Positions 35,276 through 46,030 of a DNA stretch of 64,000 nucleotides are shown here, piece by piece. Source of the DNA: Dillenia suffruticosa (Eukaryota; Streptophyta; Magnoliopsida; Dilleniales; Dilleniaceae); NCBI GenBank assembly GCA_033439265.1, contig JAVTVX010000015.1, positions 21,071,947 to 21,135,946 on the forward strand. The letters run 5' to 3'. Numbering within the stretch: position 1 is the first letter of the stretch; each line of letters opens with the position of its first letter. Both the position numbers and the translations under genes were made by a program. The notes beneath the pieces are model-generated. The model was not told the DNA's origin and did no database searches. It saw only the letters and a list, made by a program, of their open reading frames with translations.

Positions 35276-36560
35276 GAATTTCGCATCATTCTCAAGAGTT
35301 ATAATGAGGGTCTCACCCTCGTTTGGGAAGAGACGCTTAAGTACGCGCCCTCAATACTTCTACGAGGAGAGACAACCTCTTCACCTTTAAATGGATCGCT
35401 CCCACTAGAATCAAAATCCATAATGGGTTTTTGAATCCCACCATTAGACTCACCTGAGTCACTAGCCTCATCTATCTAATAGAAGGTAAAGTCCCGATGA
35501 TTTCTCCTCTTGATGGATCGCTACCATTGGGACAAAGATCCATAATAGATTCTTGTATCCTGTCGTGCGGCTCACTTGAGTTACTGGATTTGTCCATCTC
35601 ATATAAGGTAAAGTTCCGATGGATTTCACTTCTCGATGGATTGGGGACGAAGATCCAATCAGTTCTTTGGTCCTGCTACTGGACTCAGCTCAGCTACTAA
35701 GTTCATCGATCGAGTAAAAGGTAGAGTCTTAATTGACTTATCCTCTCTTAGGGAAATCATCTTTAAGAAATTTGATATCACGAGATTCAATTTCAGTAAT
35801 AGTATCGTCCATATACTCACCTAAGAACATATACCACTGGAGTGTTTTGAATATTTTATAAAGATATACTTTTTTTTTTCACGGGTCTAACTTGCCGTGT
35901 GAATACAAGAAAACGTGATCATATGCGGCACAATCCTATAACCTCAAGTGGCTAAGGTCAGGCTACCTCTCTGTCCAAAGTTCAAATAGGGTACTGAGTG
36001 CGGACTCCAATGAGATATGGTTGAAAACGTAGGTTACAGTCAATAAAACATCTCCCCAATGGGAGATTGACAAATTGACCTACACCATCATAGATTTCAC
36101 TATCTCCAACAAAGTCTTATTTCTCTTCTTGGCTACTCCATTCATTTGGAAAATAGCAAGAATAGTTAGCTGTGTCGTAATACGCTTCTTAAAACAGAGC
36201 TCTCTGTGTAGTTCTGACAAATACTCATGTCTTCATTGGTTCTGAGAGTTTTCACTCTCAAATTTAATTGATTTTTTCAATCTCATTAATAAATCTCTTA
36301 AAGTATTCCAATACCTCAGATTTATGCGAGATCAGATAGATGTGATCGAAACACGTATATTTTTCAAAGAATATAATAAAGTACACAACTCCATTTCAGA
36401 TTCTTATATTCATAGGGCCATAGATATTGGAGTAGACCAACTGCAATGGAGTTTCACCTTTCATTGCATTGCCAAATTGTTTTCTTGTAATTTTGTCGAC
36501 TAGGTAAAACTCGCATACGGACAATTTGAACCTGGTTAGGGGATCCAACAAGCCACTTGC
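35275..36560 (-). pseudogene. Copia integrase (decayed)
   Basis: Minus-strand patches in shifting frames: LVYSNIYGPMNIR (first catalytic Asp position changed to Asn), GVVYFIIFFEKYT, KSEVLEYFKRFINE, and near 36150 NGVAKKRNKTLLEIVKSMM, the region of the catalytic Glu (here Lys) in NGVAERRNRTLLDMVRSM. The spacing fits a copia integrase core. The stretch 35275-36040 corresponds to the integrase tail and spacer, too eroded to read. Confidence 0.7.
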
Positions 36561-36599
36561 TACTAATTGATTCATCTTCTTTTACCCTATGTATCGAAA

Positions 36600-36935
36600 C
36601 TTGCTATGTTTCACACTTATATCATCATCTACACAATCAGATGTAAAAATAATAGAAGAATGACAAGAAAACCATTAAAAGAAATAACTTGTAATGTGTA
36701 AATATCGGTACTTTTCTTTAGTAAGTTAGTGACTTAGTAACTAGTAACATTTGAAAACATAAATATCTCATGCGAGTAAATAAGGAATGTGTAGTGATGT
36801 TTTAAAACATCTCATGCGCGAGTAAATAAGGAATATTTAAGATGGAGACTACTAATCAACCCCAACCGACTTTGACTCCTTACAACTATTATCCACCGTT
36901 TATATAGAGTTTACCGTCTATATATATTATAGAGT
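36600..36935. other. Junction region between the copia element and the AT satellite
   Basis: CTCATGCG(CG)AGTAAATAAG occurs twice (near 36768 and 36811). No copia gag or LTR can be seen. No ORF. Confidence 0.4.
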
Positions 36936-37290
36936 TATATTGAGTGTGTTAATTAATTAATATAAGGGTTGTTTTTGTGAGTGAGAGGGGATAAAAAAGT
37001 AATAAGATACAAAGGTGGAAAGGTTATAAAGGTGATAAGGTATTGTGATGGTAAGTTGCGATAAGGTATAGTAAGGTGGAAAGGTTATAAAGGTGATAAG
37101 GTATTGATATGGTAAGTTGCCGTAAGATATGATAAGATATGGTAAGTAAAGGTGGAAATGTTATAAAGGTAATAAAGTATTGACATGTGGTCAGTTGTGG
37201 TAAGATATGATTATGGTAAGTGTACGATATGTAGAATATGGTATAGAATATGGTAAGGTTGGTAATGGTAAGAGTTGGTTGGTAATGGTA
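36936..37290 (+). repeat. GGAAAGGTTATAAAGGTGATAAGG-type minisatellite, copy 1
   Basis: The unit GGTTATAAAGGTGATAAGGT recurs with GGTAAGTTGCGATAAG-type spacers at roughly 70-80-bp steps (around 37018, 37082, 37155). It is preceded by GTTGTTTTTGTGAGTGAGAG. The same block recurs at 38093-38270. Confidence 0.75.
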
Positions 37291-37429
37291 AAGTTGGTCT
37301 TTTTTCTATTTGTATTATATACTTTAATAATCTCTCTTAATTTTTTATTTTTCTAAATTTATGAAATATATTTGTGTGTCTATATAATTTATATGTGGAA
37401 CTTATATGGTATCCGAGGATAGTTGTAAG

Positions 37430-37702
37430 TTATATATATATATGACATTAGAAATGAATTCAGCAAAAATATGATACTATTATATTATATTATATTATAT
37501 TATATTATATTATATATACAATATTATATTATAATAATGTAATAAATTATTATATATATATTACATTGTCATGTGCCTGCGCGGTGCAACCGCGGGTGTC
37601 CGTGCTACTCAACCGCGAGGGCAATAATACATTTCTATATATTATTATATATTAATACTATATTACTATATATTACTTCTATATTATATTATATTTATGC
37701 AG

Positions 37703-37778
<76 letters not shown>

Positions 37779-38092
37779 GTCATAGCTACTCTTATATTAC
37801 TATATATTAGAGTCATATTTATTATATATTACTATACATTACTACTATATTAATATTACATTTATATACTATTACTTATATATAATATAATAGTTACTAT
37901 TATATTACTATATTAGTATAATATATTACTATATATATTACTATACATTACTAATATATTAACATATAATATATATATGTAATATATAGTTGTATTATAT
38001 TTATATATTATTACATATATATATAATATGTTACAGTTACTATTGTAATATATATTTGTATTATGTAATATGTAATGGGAAAATTCATGGTG
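37430..38092. repeat. AT-rich satellite with TATTA units and a (TA)n run
   Basis: Almost pure A/T made of TATTATATTA-like and TTACTATATATTAC-like phrases. It includes an uninterrupted TA dinucleotide run at about 37706-37773. A 53-bp GC-rich island (37570-37622) with two CAACCGCG copies interrupts it. The phrase TACTATATATTAGAGTCATA at about 37799 recurs near 38366, so the stretch is itself duplicated. The ORF at 37573-37785 translates the TA run and is not a gene. Confidence 0.8.
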
Positions 38093-38547
38093 TTAATTAA
38101 TTATTATAAATGTTGTTTTTGTGAGTGAGAGGGGATAAAGAAATAATAAAATATAAAGGTGGAAAGGTTATAAAGGTGATAATGTATTGAGATGGTAAGT
38201 TACGGTAAGATATGGTAAGGTGGAAAGATTATAAAGGTAATAAGGTATTGACATGGTAAGTTACGATAATAATATATTTTTATATATTACTATATATTAC
38301 TACTATATTATATTATATTTATGTAGACAGTATATATATATAATATACTATGGTTACTATTATGTTATTATATATTAGAGTCATATTTACTATATATTAC
38401 TATACATTACTACTATATTAACATTACATTTGTATGCTATTTCTTATATATATATATATATATATTATATATAATAGTTACTATTATATTATTATATTAA
38501 TATAATATATTACTATATATATTACTATACATTACTAATATATTAAC
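38093..38547. repeat. Second copy of the minisatellite and AT satellite
   Basis: 38093-38270 repeats the block of 36936-37145 (GTTGTTTTTGTGAGTGAGAG, then GGTTATAAAGGTGATAATG and variants), and 38330-38545 repeats 37797-37960. The duplication offset is about 1.15 kb for the first part and 0.57 kb for the second, so the region grew by more than one event. Confidence 0.75.
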
Positions 38548-39640
38548 AACCCTAAACCCTAACCAACCCTTTTGCAAAGAAAAATTCATCGCTAGACTTC
38601 CAACTTTGTTTGGGGAGAGAATAAGGAATACTATTCATAAAATATTTAGAAATCATATAGTCTCATATGACTAACTCACTTATGGTGAATTGGTTAGTTT
38701 CATGCAAAAAGAATGATTAAAAATATGTCAAAATTTAAAACTCCAAAAACATTTAAGATGAGAAATAAAGAAAACTAAAAAAGAATTAGAATCATTCTGT
38801 GAACAGTTTGATTTTAATAAATATAAAACGTGTAATGTAGAATATAGTAAAAAATGCACAAATAAATTTTTTAAAAAAGAATATTCCAAAAAATATAAAA
38901 TCTCAAAATACAAAAGATAAAAGGAAAATTATTATACGAAATCTTATATAAAAATCTAGTAAAAACCGAAAGCATAAAAATCAAGAATGTCCTTCAACAT
39001 CAAAACCTTTGAAAGACATCACATGTTTTAAATGTGAGAAAAAATGACACACTTCAAAATATTGCAGAGTGTTTAAGAAAATTAGAGAATTTCACTTAGA
39101 TGAAGAAACTCTAAGTAAAATTTCAGCTTTATTAGAAGAAAGCTCTGACATCGAAACAATTAGTTCAGAAAGGTCTACTAGTAACCCTCAGATCGATAAA
39201 TTAGATACCGATTCATAAAAAACACAATCAGATTCGGATTTAAATGGAATAAATATGTTAACCAAAGAACAAAATCTAATCCTAGATGCTATACAATATA
39301 TAAACAATCCCGAAATTAAAAAAATGCTTGGATCAATTAAAATAATCTTTAGAAGAGCCAAAAATAAAACATCCAGAATTAACTTCTACTAATGCTGGAG
39401 TGTATGACATTATTTCTATATTTAGTAAAAGAAAATTCAATAAGAAATCAATTGGAAACATCCAAAAACTATAAGAAGAGATAAAAACAATTAAAAAGAA
39501 ATTAAAAGATCTAAAACAAAGGCAAACAGAAGATTCCAAAACAATCTCATTCTTATTGAGTCAAGTAAAAGGTAAATCTCTAGATATTGAATCAAGTAGT
39601 GAGGATAAAAATCCATTGGAATACCAAACCATAGAATTTC
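38548..39640 (+). pseudogene. Endogenous caulimovirid capsid protein region, copy A
   Basis: Starts abruptly inside the capsid core (frame with NQPF-KEKF, near 38562) right after the AT satellite, so the upstream half is missing at this edge. It reads through RNHIVSYD-LTYGELVSFMQK-like sequence (around 38650-38710) and a Lys-rich stretch. The CCHC zinc knuckle CFKCEKK-HTSKYC lies at 39024-39067, with a TGA inside it. An acidic, Ser-rich tail (LLEESSDIETISSE) follows. Multiple stops. The knuckle binds the viral nucleic acid in exogenous relatives. Confidence 0.8.
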
Positions 39641-40376
39641 TTGAAAAAAACCAATAAAAAATTTTCTGAAGAAATTCTCTTTGTTCTAAAGGAAATAACC
39701 TCCAGAAAATATCTTCTAAAAATAACTTTAATATTTTCCAAAAATTTCAAAATCGATACAGTCACTCTCTTTGATACTGGAGCAGATTTAAACTGTATAA
39801 AAACAGGAATCATTCCTAAAAACTTATATGAAAAAAGCCAGTGACAAATTATATTCCGCAAACAATTCCAAAATGAACGTAATTGCTAAAATAGATACAG
39901 GAATCCAAAATGAAAGATTTCTGATTAAAACATCATTCATCTTAGTAACTGATATTCGACATATAGTAATACTAGGTACACCATTCATTAATTTAATAAC
40001 CCCCTATAAAGTGATTTATAACGGAATCAGTTTTAAAACAAAAGAAGAAAAATTATTCTTTCTATTTTTGGAAGAACCTAAAATTAAGAGTTTAAATATT
40101 GTGAAAGCAACCTTTACTCATGATAACTCAATAAATCTATTAATACAAAGAAAACAATTCGCCAGATGTTATTGAAAACAAAATACTAAATTTCAAAGAA
40201 TTGAACAACTAAAACATGAATCTATAAAACAAAAAATTTTTAACTTTCAGAAGTTAATTGAAAAAGAAATTTACCTTCCGAATGCTTTCTAGAATAGGAA
40301 GCAACATATGGTTGACCTGCCATATGAAAAAGGATTTGACGAATGAAGTATTCCCACTAAAACTAGACCAATTCAG
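39641..40376 (+). pseudogene. Endogenous caulimovirid aspartic protease, copy A
   Basis: The catalytic motif LFDTGADLNCI is at about 39770-39800, preceded by an EEILFVLKEITSRKYLLKIT strand region. A later ILGTPFINLITPY block (about 39968-40010) is the conserved hydrophobic region of retropepsins. A stop at 39842-39844 and a frame change split the domain, and further stops follow at 40174 and 40290. Acts in relatives to process the polyprotein. Confidence 0.8.
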
Positions 40377-41057
40377 ATGAATGCAGAATTGGAACAATAT
40401 CGTAAAAAGGAAATTCAAGACCTTGAATCCAATGGATTGATTTCAAAATCTAGATCTCCATTGAGTTGCGCAGTTTTCTATGTCAATAAAGCTTTGGAAA
40501 TAGAAAAAGGAATTCCAAAATTAGTAACAAATTATAAACCTTTAAACGAAACCCTAAAATAGATTAGATATCCAATACCAAATAAAAAAGATTTGTTGTA
40601 AATACTTAATTTTGCAAATATTATCTCAAAGTTTGATATGAAATCTGGATTCTGGCAAATACAAATCCATCTCGATCATAGATATAAAACGGTATTTACT
40701 ATTCCATTTGTACAATATGAACGAAATGTAATACCATTCGGATTAAAAAATGCCTATTTTGAATTCCAGAAAATTATGATTGATATATTTAATGCATACT
40801 CTGAAATTTGCATAGTATATATCGATGATGTGCTTATAATTTTATTATCAATAGAACAATATTTTAAAAATCTTGAAATATTCTTTTATATTTGTAAAAA
40901 GAATGGTCTAGTATTATCGGCAAAAAAGATATCTTTATTCCAAACAAAGATCAGATTTTTAGGTCATCACATAACTTGTGGGACCATAAAACCCATAGAG
41001 AGATTCTTGGAATTTGCCAACAAATTTCTAGATAAAATCTTTGATAAAACACAATAA
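40377..41057 (+). pseudogene. Endogenous caulimovirid reverse transcriptase, copy A
   Basis: The N-terminal block (40377-40562) reads EIQDLESNGLISKSRSPLSC and LVTNYKPLNETLK. The main domain (40638-41057) has FDMKSGFWQIQI, IPFGLKNA and the catalytic YIDD at about 40817-40828, then LSLFQTKIRFLGHHI. Stops at 40560-40562 and about 40600 separate the halves. Caulimovirid rather than Ty3/gypsy wording is shown by the KSGFWQIQI-HRYKTVFTIP block and the absence of an integrase downstream. Confidence 0.85.
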
Positions 41058-41640
41058 CAAAGATTTCTAGGAAGTCTAAACTATATTCTAGATTTCTTTT
41101 CGAATATAAATAAGATAGCTAAACCTTTTCACAATAGATTTAAAAAGAATGCTAAACTATGAATAGAAAAACATATTGAAATTGTCCGATTTATTAAAAA
41201 CCAAGTATTAGAAATACCATGTCTCCACATAGCAAATCCTAACATTCCTAGAATTGTAGAAATGGATGCTACTGATTAGGTTATGGAAGAATCCTAAAAC
41301 AAATCCAAAACAATAGAGAAGTCGTAGTACAATATACTTTTGGTCATTGGAATGGAGCCCAGAAGAATTATTTTACTATTAAAAAAGAAATTCTGTCTAT
41401 TTTTTTATACATTACAAAATTTCAAAGTGATTTATTAAATTAAAAATTCATACTTCGTATTGATTGTAAATTAGCAAAAGAAGTATTGTAAAAAAAAGTT
41501 CAAAATATAGTTTCAAAACAAATCTTTGTAAGATGACAAGCTATTTTATTTAGATTCGACTTTGATATTGAATATATTAAAGGAAATAATAACTTCTTGT
41601 CAGATTTTCTAACTAGAGAATTTCTGTAAAATATATAAAA
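41058..41640 (+). pseudogene. Endogenous caulimovirid RNase H, copy A
   Basis: EMDAT (first Asp, about 41262-41276) is followed, after a TAG, by GYGRILKQ. Then come HWNGAQKNYFTIKKEILSIF (about 41345-41405), LRIDCK (about 41455) and a terminal IEYIKGNNNFLSDFLTREFL (about 41570-41628). A stop follows at 41627-41629, probably the natural end of ORF1. Several in-frame stops. Confidence 0.8.
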
Positions 41641-41883
41641 TCTCTATAACTTGTTTTATGTAGATGACTTTTCAAATTTTAGCAAAGATCATAAAATCTT
41701 CCTAGCAAGGGTTGAAATCAAGGCTCTAAAGGAGCGATGCAAACATGAATAGAGATCGACGTATTATAACATATTCTGTTCAAAAATTCAAAACTTTGAA
41801 ATTCGAATTTGGCTCATAGAGCTCAAGATGAAAGAATTTACCTTTTAAATTCTAAAATTACTCTTTATATTGTGCAGATAAAA
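41641..41883 (+). promoter_or_regulatory. Inter-ORF leader with splice-acceptor-like end, copy A
   Basis: About 240 bases between the RNase H stop and the ORF2 ATG. They end in a pyrimidine-rich ACTCTTTATATTGTGCAG at 41860-41877, six bases before the ATG at 41884. The same arrangement is present in copies B and C (C-terminal side of each RNase H); in copy D the AG has become GG. This suggests that ORF2 was once expressed from a spliced RNA. Confidence 0.4.
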
Positions 41884-43380
41884 TGCCCTGAAAAAATCCT
41901 GGTAAAGGCAAAGCCAAAATTGAGGCAGATCTTGTAAAACCTATATCTTCGACAATGCCCATAAAATCATGGTATGATATGGTGATCGAAGAAGAAGAAG
42001 TAGAAAAAAAGGGCCAAGGCCCAAAATGAAACCCAAATTAAAACAAAAGCCCAGTCTGAAGACATGCTATCCTTGATCCAGAAATGGGTCGAGTCGGTTC
42101 TAGACAGTCAAAACTATGGAGTCCAAAACTATTCTGCTCCCTAAAGGCCTCTATAGAAATGGTTCAATCCAAGATCCTAGTTCAGGCCCAAGGGATAGGT
42201 AAAACTTCTACTTTAGTTTCTACAATCGAGAAAGGAGAATCTTCATCCTCTAAAACCCTTTCTTAAACAGATCCTAAAATTTTAACTACCACTTGTAGTA
42301 AAACTCTTATTTTGACGGATCCAAAATCTTTAAACACTTCTCATTTTATTGAAAAACCTTTTTCTCAAAATATTTTGACTATTGAAGAGGGATTTTTTTT
42401 CATAAAAATCCTTTCAAGACTATGAAAGGATATTTTCTAAAAAATTGATTGTATGAACCATGAGATTTATCCAAAATAATTGATTATTATTAGACTATTT
42501 TAGAATTTACAAGGAGTGTTGAATTTAAACACTTTAAATTCTCAACAGATCAGCCGAATCTTTCTTATTCAACCTGTAAAATTCTACAAGTTCTCAATCC
42601 TTCTGATTGGGGGCAGGAACTTTCCAAACCTAAAACCTTCCCTGCAAACCTGAAAACCAAAATAAAATTTTGTCAACTTTTCTCATACTGGGATTATGTT
42701 CTAGCCTGATACAATACCTTTCTTATCCAAAATCATAAACGAACCCATTCATGACTATTTTTCTTCCGTGGAAAAACCCAAATATCAAAATATCCGGCTT
42801 AGTTCACTCATTGGTGGAAATTTTTCGGTTCCATGCCAAATATCCTTATTCCTTCGGTTACAGAATCCTTTGACCTTTTTAAAACCCATTATAAACTCTC
42901 AGAGGTAGAAAAGAAATTTTCGTCTCTATGTTTATTTTGTGCTAAATTCTTTGTACCTTGAATTAGCCATGGTATTTAAATTATGCCATCTCTAATGGAA
43001 CCACCGTTCTTTTAAGAAAATTCAAGATTAAACGGTGGAACTCCTTTAGAGTCCCAGATAAAATCTTAATACCATCCGTTTCTGTCTGGTTAAAATCTCA
43101 TGGGCTTCTAAAACCAAACCCTTCAGACAAAACCTTCTTAGCACAAAAATCTCATGCACGAGCCCCTTTGGCAGTAGCAAAATCCAAGGAGGAATATGTC
43201 CAAATCTTGGAGCAATTGCTCTAAAGTGAAAAATGATCATCTGTCAGATCCGAATCATCTAACTTTGAGTCAGAACCCACGGCTATCCTCAACAATGATG
43301 ATTTGGAGGATTTTGACGTATTATCTTCTCTAAAACGATTATAAAAAAAAAAAGAAAAAAGAGAGGCTGGATGGGGTAAA
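41884..43380 (+). pseudogene. Endogenous caulimovirid ORF2 (unknown function), copy A
   Basis: Starts M-PEKI near 41884 and can be followed in shifting frames. Recognisable parts are a Ser/Thr-rich segment (GIGKTSTLVSTIEKGESSSS, about 42195-42255), a central part matching copy D (VTESFDLFKTYYKCSEIEKK there) and an acidic end running into a Lys/Arg cluster (about 43250-43370). I know of no domain for this protein; its position after RNase H is typical of florendovirus ORF2. Disrupted by many stops. Confidence 0.65.
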
Positions 43381-43501
43381 AATTTGACCCATGCAAAATT
43401 AGCCCAATAGCTTGATGGGTTGAAAACTCAAAAGGACAGCCCATGCAAAATTAGAGCTCAGGTTGAAAACCCGAAAGGCCATCCCATAAAAAAAAGTGTG
43501 T
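43381..43501 (+). other. Start of the viral intergenic region, copy A
   Basis: GGGGTAAAAATTTGACCCAT and two TTGAAAA-C-C-AAAGG-C-GCCCAT-type repeats match copies B and D (minus strand there). The match to copy B breaks exactly after GTGTGTGG near 43502, marking an inversion junction. Confidence 0.7.
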
Positions 43502-44066
43502 GGCTTTAATACCAATACGCCCCAGGAACTAAGGGGTATAAATAAATAGATAAATAAATAACAAAAGAAATAAATATCAAAAGAAATAAATAAAAAGAGA
43601 AATAGACCAAAATAAATAATAGGCAATTAAAAATAAGGACCAGAGAAGGGATCCTTAGGCGGCAGAGCCAACCGCTAATCACCACACTCTGGAAATACAG
43701 ACAAATATAAAAATGAGATCCTTCGGCGACACCACTAATCCCCACTTTGAGCAAATAAATAAAAGAAAATAAGATTAGAGATTTATGGACGGCGGAGCCG
43801 ACCGCATTTTGGAAAGAGAGTTAGGAGAAGAAAACGGTTAGATAATATAAATGAAATATAAAATTCTTTATTCATTAAATAAATATTTACATAAGATAAA
43901 GGACTTACAATGAAATCCTTGTGCCTTGAATTTGATGAGATTTTACAATAAATTTTCTCTAAGGAGGGAAAGAAGAAAAGTGAAAAAAAGTGTACACTCA
44001 AGAGTGTTTTAATGGAACACTCAAGAAGATTTCATCATGCTCCCATATGCTCTCAAGCTTCCTTTT
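43502..44066 (-). promoter_or_regulatory. Inverted fragment of the viral intergenic/leader region
   Basis: Matches 58967-59440, which is the leader side of minus-strand copy D, yet here it sits between plus-strand ORF2 and a plus-strand movement protein piece, so it is inverted relative to its neighbours. On the minus strand it holds AATAAAGAATTTTATATTTC near 43850-43870 (poly(A)-signal-like), a threefold GATC-TTA-GGCGGC-GAGCC-ACCGC motif (43650, 43717, 43780) and TGGTATTAAAGC (RC of 43503-43514), which is 10/12 identical to the initiator-tRNA primer site TGGTATCAGAGC. Confidence 0.65.
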
Positions 44067-44656
44067 ACTTAATAGTCTCTTTAAATGATAAAAATATTCT
44101 AAAATCTTTGATTTTACAAATTAAAACATATGATTATGATATGATAGAGGGATCAATTCCAGTCGCTGTAATATACAAAATACATTATAAAATCTTGACA
44201 ACGGCCTTTGGCTCAAAACATAAAATCCATCATAAAAAAGGAGAAACACTATTACTCTAAACGGATATTACTAAATCTAACTTGATAATTTCAAAACCCA
44301 TTAGATCGGAAGAAATTACTCTTTCAGAAGATTGGATGTTGAAAGGAACGATTCAACCATAAACAAATAATAATATTCCAGAACCAAATACAAGGATAAA
44401 ACAAATAACACAATATACTGATGAAAATGTAAAAATAAGCTTTGATAGACCATCCTATACTTCAAGGTTTTTGGATTCATCAACGTCATCCTCCGAATAC
44501 AAAGATTTGGGAAGAATTTTAAAATTACATTCTATTATAAATCTTCATGATAAAATCCCAATAAAACCTCCAAGATACTCCACATCAGATATACCTTCAA
44601 CATCTCTTAAAAACATAAATTTTGATAAAAAAAAATCCCATAAGCAGTATACATGA
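44067..44656 (+). pseudogene. Endogenous caulimovirid movement protein, C-terminal part, copy A
   Basis: Reads IVSLNDKNILKSLILQIKTY, then IHYKILTTAFGSKHKIHHKK and a Ser-rich tail with IPSTSLKNINFDKKKS. The SLND-x-IL--L-LQIK and AFGSKHKI blocks are those of the petuvirus/florendovirus 30K-type cell-to-cell movement protein, as far as I can recognise. The N-terminal half is missing (replaced by the inverted leader). Stops at 44258-44260 and about 44360. Copy C (56056-56660) is a close parallel. Confidence 0.65.
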
Positions 44657-44696
44657 GTTTCCAAACAGAAGATCAAAATCAAACTTCTCAACTCGG

Positions 44697-45188
44697 TATT
44701 GAAAAGAAGGATAACTCAACCCATCTTCATCACCAACCAAGTACATCTACTTAGAAACCCAAAGGTCCAAGACCTAGTTCTCTACTAAAAGTCCAGAAAT
44801 CAACCTGCATTGTCTAGCAAACATGGCTCATTTGGGCAGCCTAAACTAGCCCAAAATACTTTCGAAAATAGGCCCAAGAAAGCCCAAAAGTATGGAGAAA
44901 AGTCCAGGAAGCAAACCCAAATAGCTAGGGGCAGTTTGGGCAGTGTATATTTCAACAGTCAAAAAACTAACTGTTGGAATTTCTTGGGGTTTGAGCTCCA
45001 ACGGCCATATTGTCTTTGAATCTCTATCTACTAGCTATTTTTTCTTTTTCTCTATAATAGAACCCCATTGTATCCCCTAAAACTATGATTCAATACTCTC
45101 AACCACCAATGTATTCTCTCATTGTTTTTTTAATAAATTCAGAATTTATTTCATATTTTCTTTGTCTTTAGACTTTGATATTTCAACG
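44697..45188 (+). repeat. 5' LTR of the inserted copia element
   Basis: Starts TATTGAAAAG (TG mutated to TA) and ends TTTCAACG (CA mutated to CG), directly before the primer site. It contains CTCTATAATAGAAC (TATA region, one A deleted compared with the 3' LTR) and AATAAATTC near 45132. The ORF 44810-45019 is non-coding LTR sequence. Confidence 0.92.
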
Positions 45189-45206
45189 TGGTATCAGAAC
45201 AAATTT

Positions 45207-46030
45207 CGATCCCTTCCTCTTCAAGGTTGGATGACCCTCTACCTTCCATCAACATCACCCAATTCCAAAATATTTCCTCCATTCAATTAAAAGGAAGAAA
45301 TTACTATCAATGGGCTAGTGTGATGAGAAGGGCTCTAAATCTTCACAATCTAGAGGGTCACATTCTTGATGAGTTACTTGAAAACTCCGATCTAACCTTT
45401 AGAGAGTGGAAGAAGAGGGACAATCATGTACTGTTTCTACTTCTCAACTCCATGGATGGAACTTACAAGCCCATGGTGACGTGTGCTCCAATTGCCAAAG
45501 TAATATGGGACACAATGTTCTTGCTCTATGGTCAAGAGTCCAACCTTGAAAGAATTTCAAACTCAAAAGGCAAATTGCAACCATCAAGAAAGAAGGAAAG
45601 ACACTTCTTCAATATTTTGGAGATCTCATCGACATGTGGAATGAGCTAATGACTCTTCAGTTGGACTCCATCAATCTAAAGATCATTCAAAAAAGAATAG
45701 AGGAAGACAAAATCTTTTCTTTGCTCATGGGGCTAGAAGAGTCATACACACATCTTCGGCAAGAAATACTTTAAATGAAGGAATTTCCTATATTTGGAGA
45801 GGTTCAAAATATAATTCAACATGCCAAGATTAGCATGCGAATTGAGAAAAACTCAAAGCAAAGGATGGAAGTTCGCATTGCGGCTGCCCAAGAAGAACTC
45901 ACGGCTGCCAAGGTGCTTCAAATGCCCAAAAGAGATGTATGCTCTCATTACAAGAAGAAGGGTCATACAAAAGACAAATGTTGGCACTTGCATCCACACT
46001 TGAGGCCAAAATCATTCAAGCCGAGATATC
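45207..46030 (+). pseudogene. Copia Gag (decayed)
   Basis: Reads DPLPSINITQFQNISSIQLK, then GRNYYQWASVMRRALNLHNL and CAPIAKVIWDTMFLLYGQES, the UBN2/retrotrans-gag region. A frameshift near 45575 and a TAA at 45772-45774 split it. The second part ends in a zinc knuckle CSHYKKKGHTKDKCW (about 45940-45985) in which the second Cys has become Tyr. In live elements Gag forms the particle and packages RNA. Confidence 0.85.

Larger units (their letters stand above)
31606..36600 (-). mobile_element. Decayed Ty1/copia retrotransposon on the minus strand
   Basis: On the minus strand, from high to low coordinate: integrase (36.5-35.9 kb), RT (35.3-34.3 kb), RNase H ending at 33663, a long 3' untranslated stretch, a polypurine tract GTGGGAGA (RC of 32536-32544) and an LTR (32535-31606). 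Integrase before RT is the Ty1/copia order. The 5' LTR and gag should lie above 36.6 kb, but that area is taken by other repeats, so the element is truncated. Stops and frameshifts are everywhere. Confidence 0.75.

Noticed and set aside
35880..36010. tRNA-like AGTGGCTAAGGTCAGG ... AAAGTTCAAATAGGG, resembling SINE boxes
   Set aside because: No tail or target duplication. The stretch lies where the minus-strand copia integrase tail is expected and fits it by position, so the similarity to polymerase III boxes is probably chance.
37573..37785. 70-codon ORF ending in a long Ile-Tyr run
   Set aside because: It translates a (TA)n microsatellite and has no gene context.
38548..38564. Interstitial telomere repeat array
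   Set aside because: Only about two CCCTAAA-like units, part of which is viral capsid sequence; too short to be called a telomeric repeat.
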